5,186 bases of DNA from Bacteroidota bacterium (GTDB taxonomy: Bacteria > Bacteroidota > Bacteroidia > Chitinophagales > Chitinophagaceae): contig JAGWPQ010000392.1 of the NCBI GenBank assembly GCA_028877045.1, positions 1 through 5,186 of the forward strand. Reading direction: 5' to 3'. Shown in pieces: positions 4,764-5,186 of the stretch (position 1 is its first letter; each line of letters starts with the position of its first letter). The translations under genes and the position numbers were made by a program. A model generated the notes under the pieces. It did not search any database and was not told where the DNA came from. It was given only the letters and a program-made list of their open reading frames with translations.

Positions 4764-5186
4764 ATGATGAAAACTAAAATTTTACATCGTTTTCTATTGT
4801 CTGTATGTATATCAATATTCGTAAATATTTTATACGGCCAAACACCTACTATCAGTGGATTTAGTCCTTCTTCAGGATCTGTAGGTACATTGGTAACCAT
4901 AACCGGAACCGGTTTAGATAACCCAACTGGTTTTGCAATTGCCGGCGTTAATGCAATAGTAATATCTAATACGGGAACTCAGTTGGTTGGGATGGTGATG
5001 CCGGGTGCAACAACTGGACAAATAAGTATAACAACATCTGGCGGCACTGCTAACAGTGCAAGTAATTTTACTGTTACTGCAAGCCAGGTACCCAATGCTC
5101 AGCAGGGAAGTAAATTAGTTGGGACTGGTGCTATTGGTAATGCAGCTCAAGGTCTTTCTGTATCTATTTCATCCGATGCCAATTCC
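4764..5186 (+). CDS. Secreted TIG/IPT-domain protein with FG-GAP-like repeats (3' end outside window)
   Basis: An open frame of 141 codons runs to the window edge without a stop. It begins MMKTK, then a hydrophobic stretch (about residues 10-24) and YGQTP, a typical signal peptide likely cut between G25 and Q26. Residues 27-104 form one IPT/TIG immunoglobulin-like domain, recognisable from PTISGFSPSSGSVGTLVTI, the GTGL turn, and the closing GGTANSASNFTV. After it, QQGSKLVGTGAIGNAAQG followed by LSVSISSDANS looks like the first blade of FG-GAP-like beta-propeller repeats seen in large Bacteroidota exoproteins. The repeat assignment rests on a single partial copy. Such proteins are usually exported and often have a C-terminal sorting domain, not visible here. 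ATG 4764 and ATG 4767 are both possible starts. The leader after the terminator is about 180 bases with no gene; a weak TTTG (4671-4674) and TATCTTCA (4695-4702) pair is a poor promoter candidate. Confidence 0.75.
   Translation, partial: MMKTKILHRFLLSVCISIFVNILYGQTPTISGFSPSSGSVGTLVTITGTGLDNPTGFAIAGVNAIVISNTGTQLVGMVMPGATTGQISITTSGGTANSASNFTVTASQVPNAQQGSKLVGTGAIGNAAQGLSVSISSDANS

Overview
The window looks like a chromosomal segment from a Bacteroidota bacterium, most likely near the Chitinophagaceae. This rests on low G+C, A-rich leaders without Shine-Dalgarno sites, TAnnTTTG-like -7 boxes, a DUF4836-type lipoprotein, a serine-hydrolase tail of the kind fused to GH3 enzymes, and the start of a TIG/FG-GAP-like secreted protein. 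The genus is inferred from family resemblance only.

Layout, all on the + strand. Positions 1-434 are the C-terminal end of a beta-lactamase-fold serine hydrolase. Positions 501-2207 encode a large lipoprotein followed by a clear intrinsic terminator (about 2223-2249). Positions 2276-2923 encode a small, solitary ABC ATPase with a non-canonical signature and no H-loop histidine. Positions 2951-4540 are an accessory stretch of REP-like paired palindromes interrupted by a complete IS110-family element (about 3019-4274) carrying one intact DEDD transposase gene (3252-4241). A second terminator (4546-4582) closes this stretch. Positions 4764-5186 are the start of a secreted TIG-domain protein that runs off the window.

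The most interesting part is the IS110 element. The roughly 230 bases before its transposase look like a bridge RNA gene: a perfect TAnnTTTG box at 3073-3080, two consecutive stem-loop domains, and a terminator-like T-run at 3224-3228. The first domain carries a 14-base segment matching 13/14 bases of the left target flank and a short segment that can pair with the right flank. The second carries an 8-base match to the right end of the element and a segment complementary to its left end. These match the target-binding and donor-binding loops known from IS621. The element sits inside one arm of a REP-like palindrome that can be rebuilt by joining the two flanks, paralleling the REP-targeting of IS621 in E. 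coli.

The resident genes do not form an obvious pathway. The terminator after the lipoprotein gene separates it from the ABC gene, and the ABC gene has no permease partner here. The terminator at 4546-4582 may be the original end of the ABC transcript, now separated from it by repeats and the insertion sequence.
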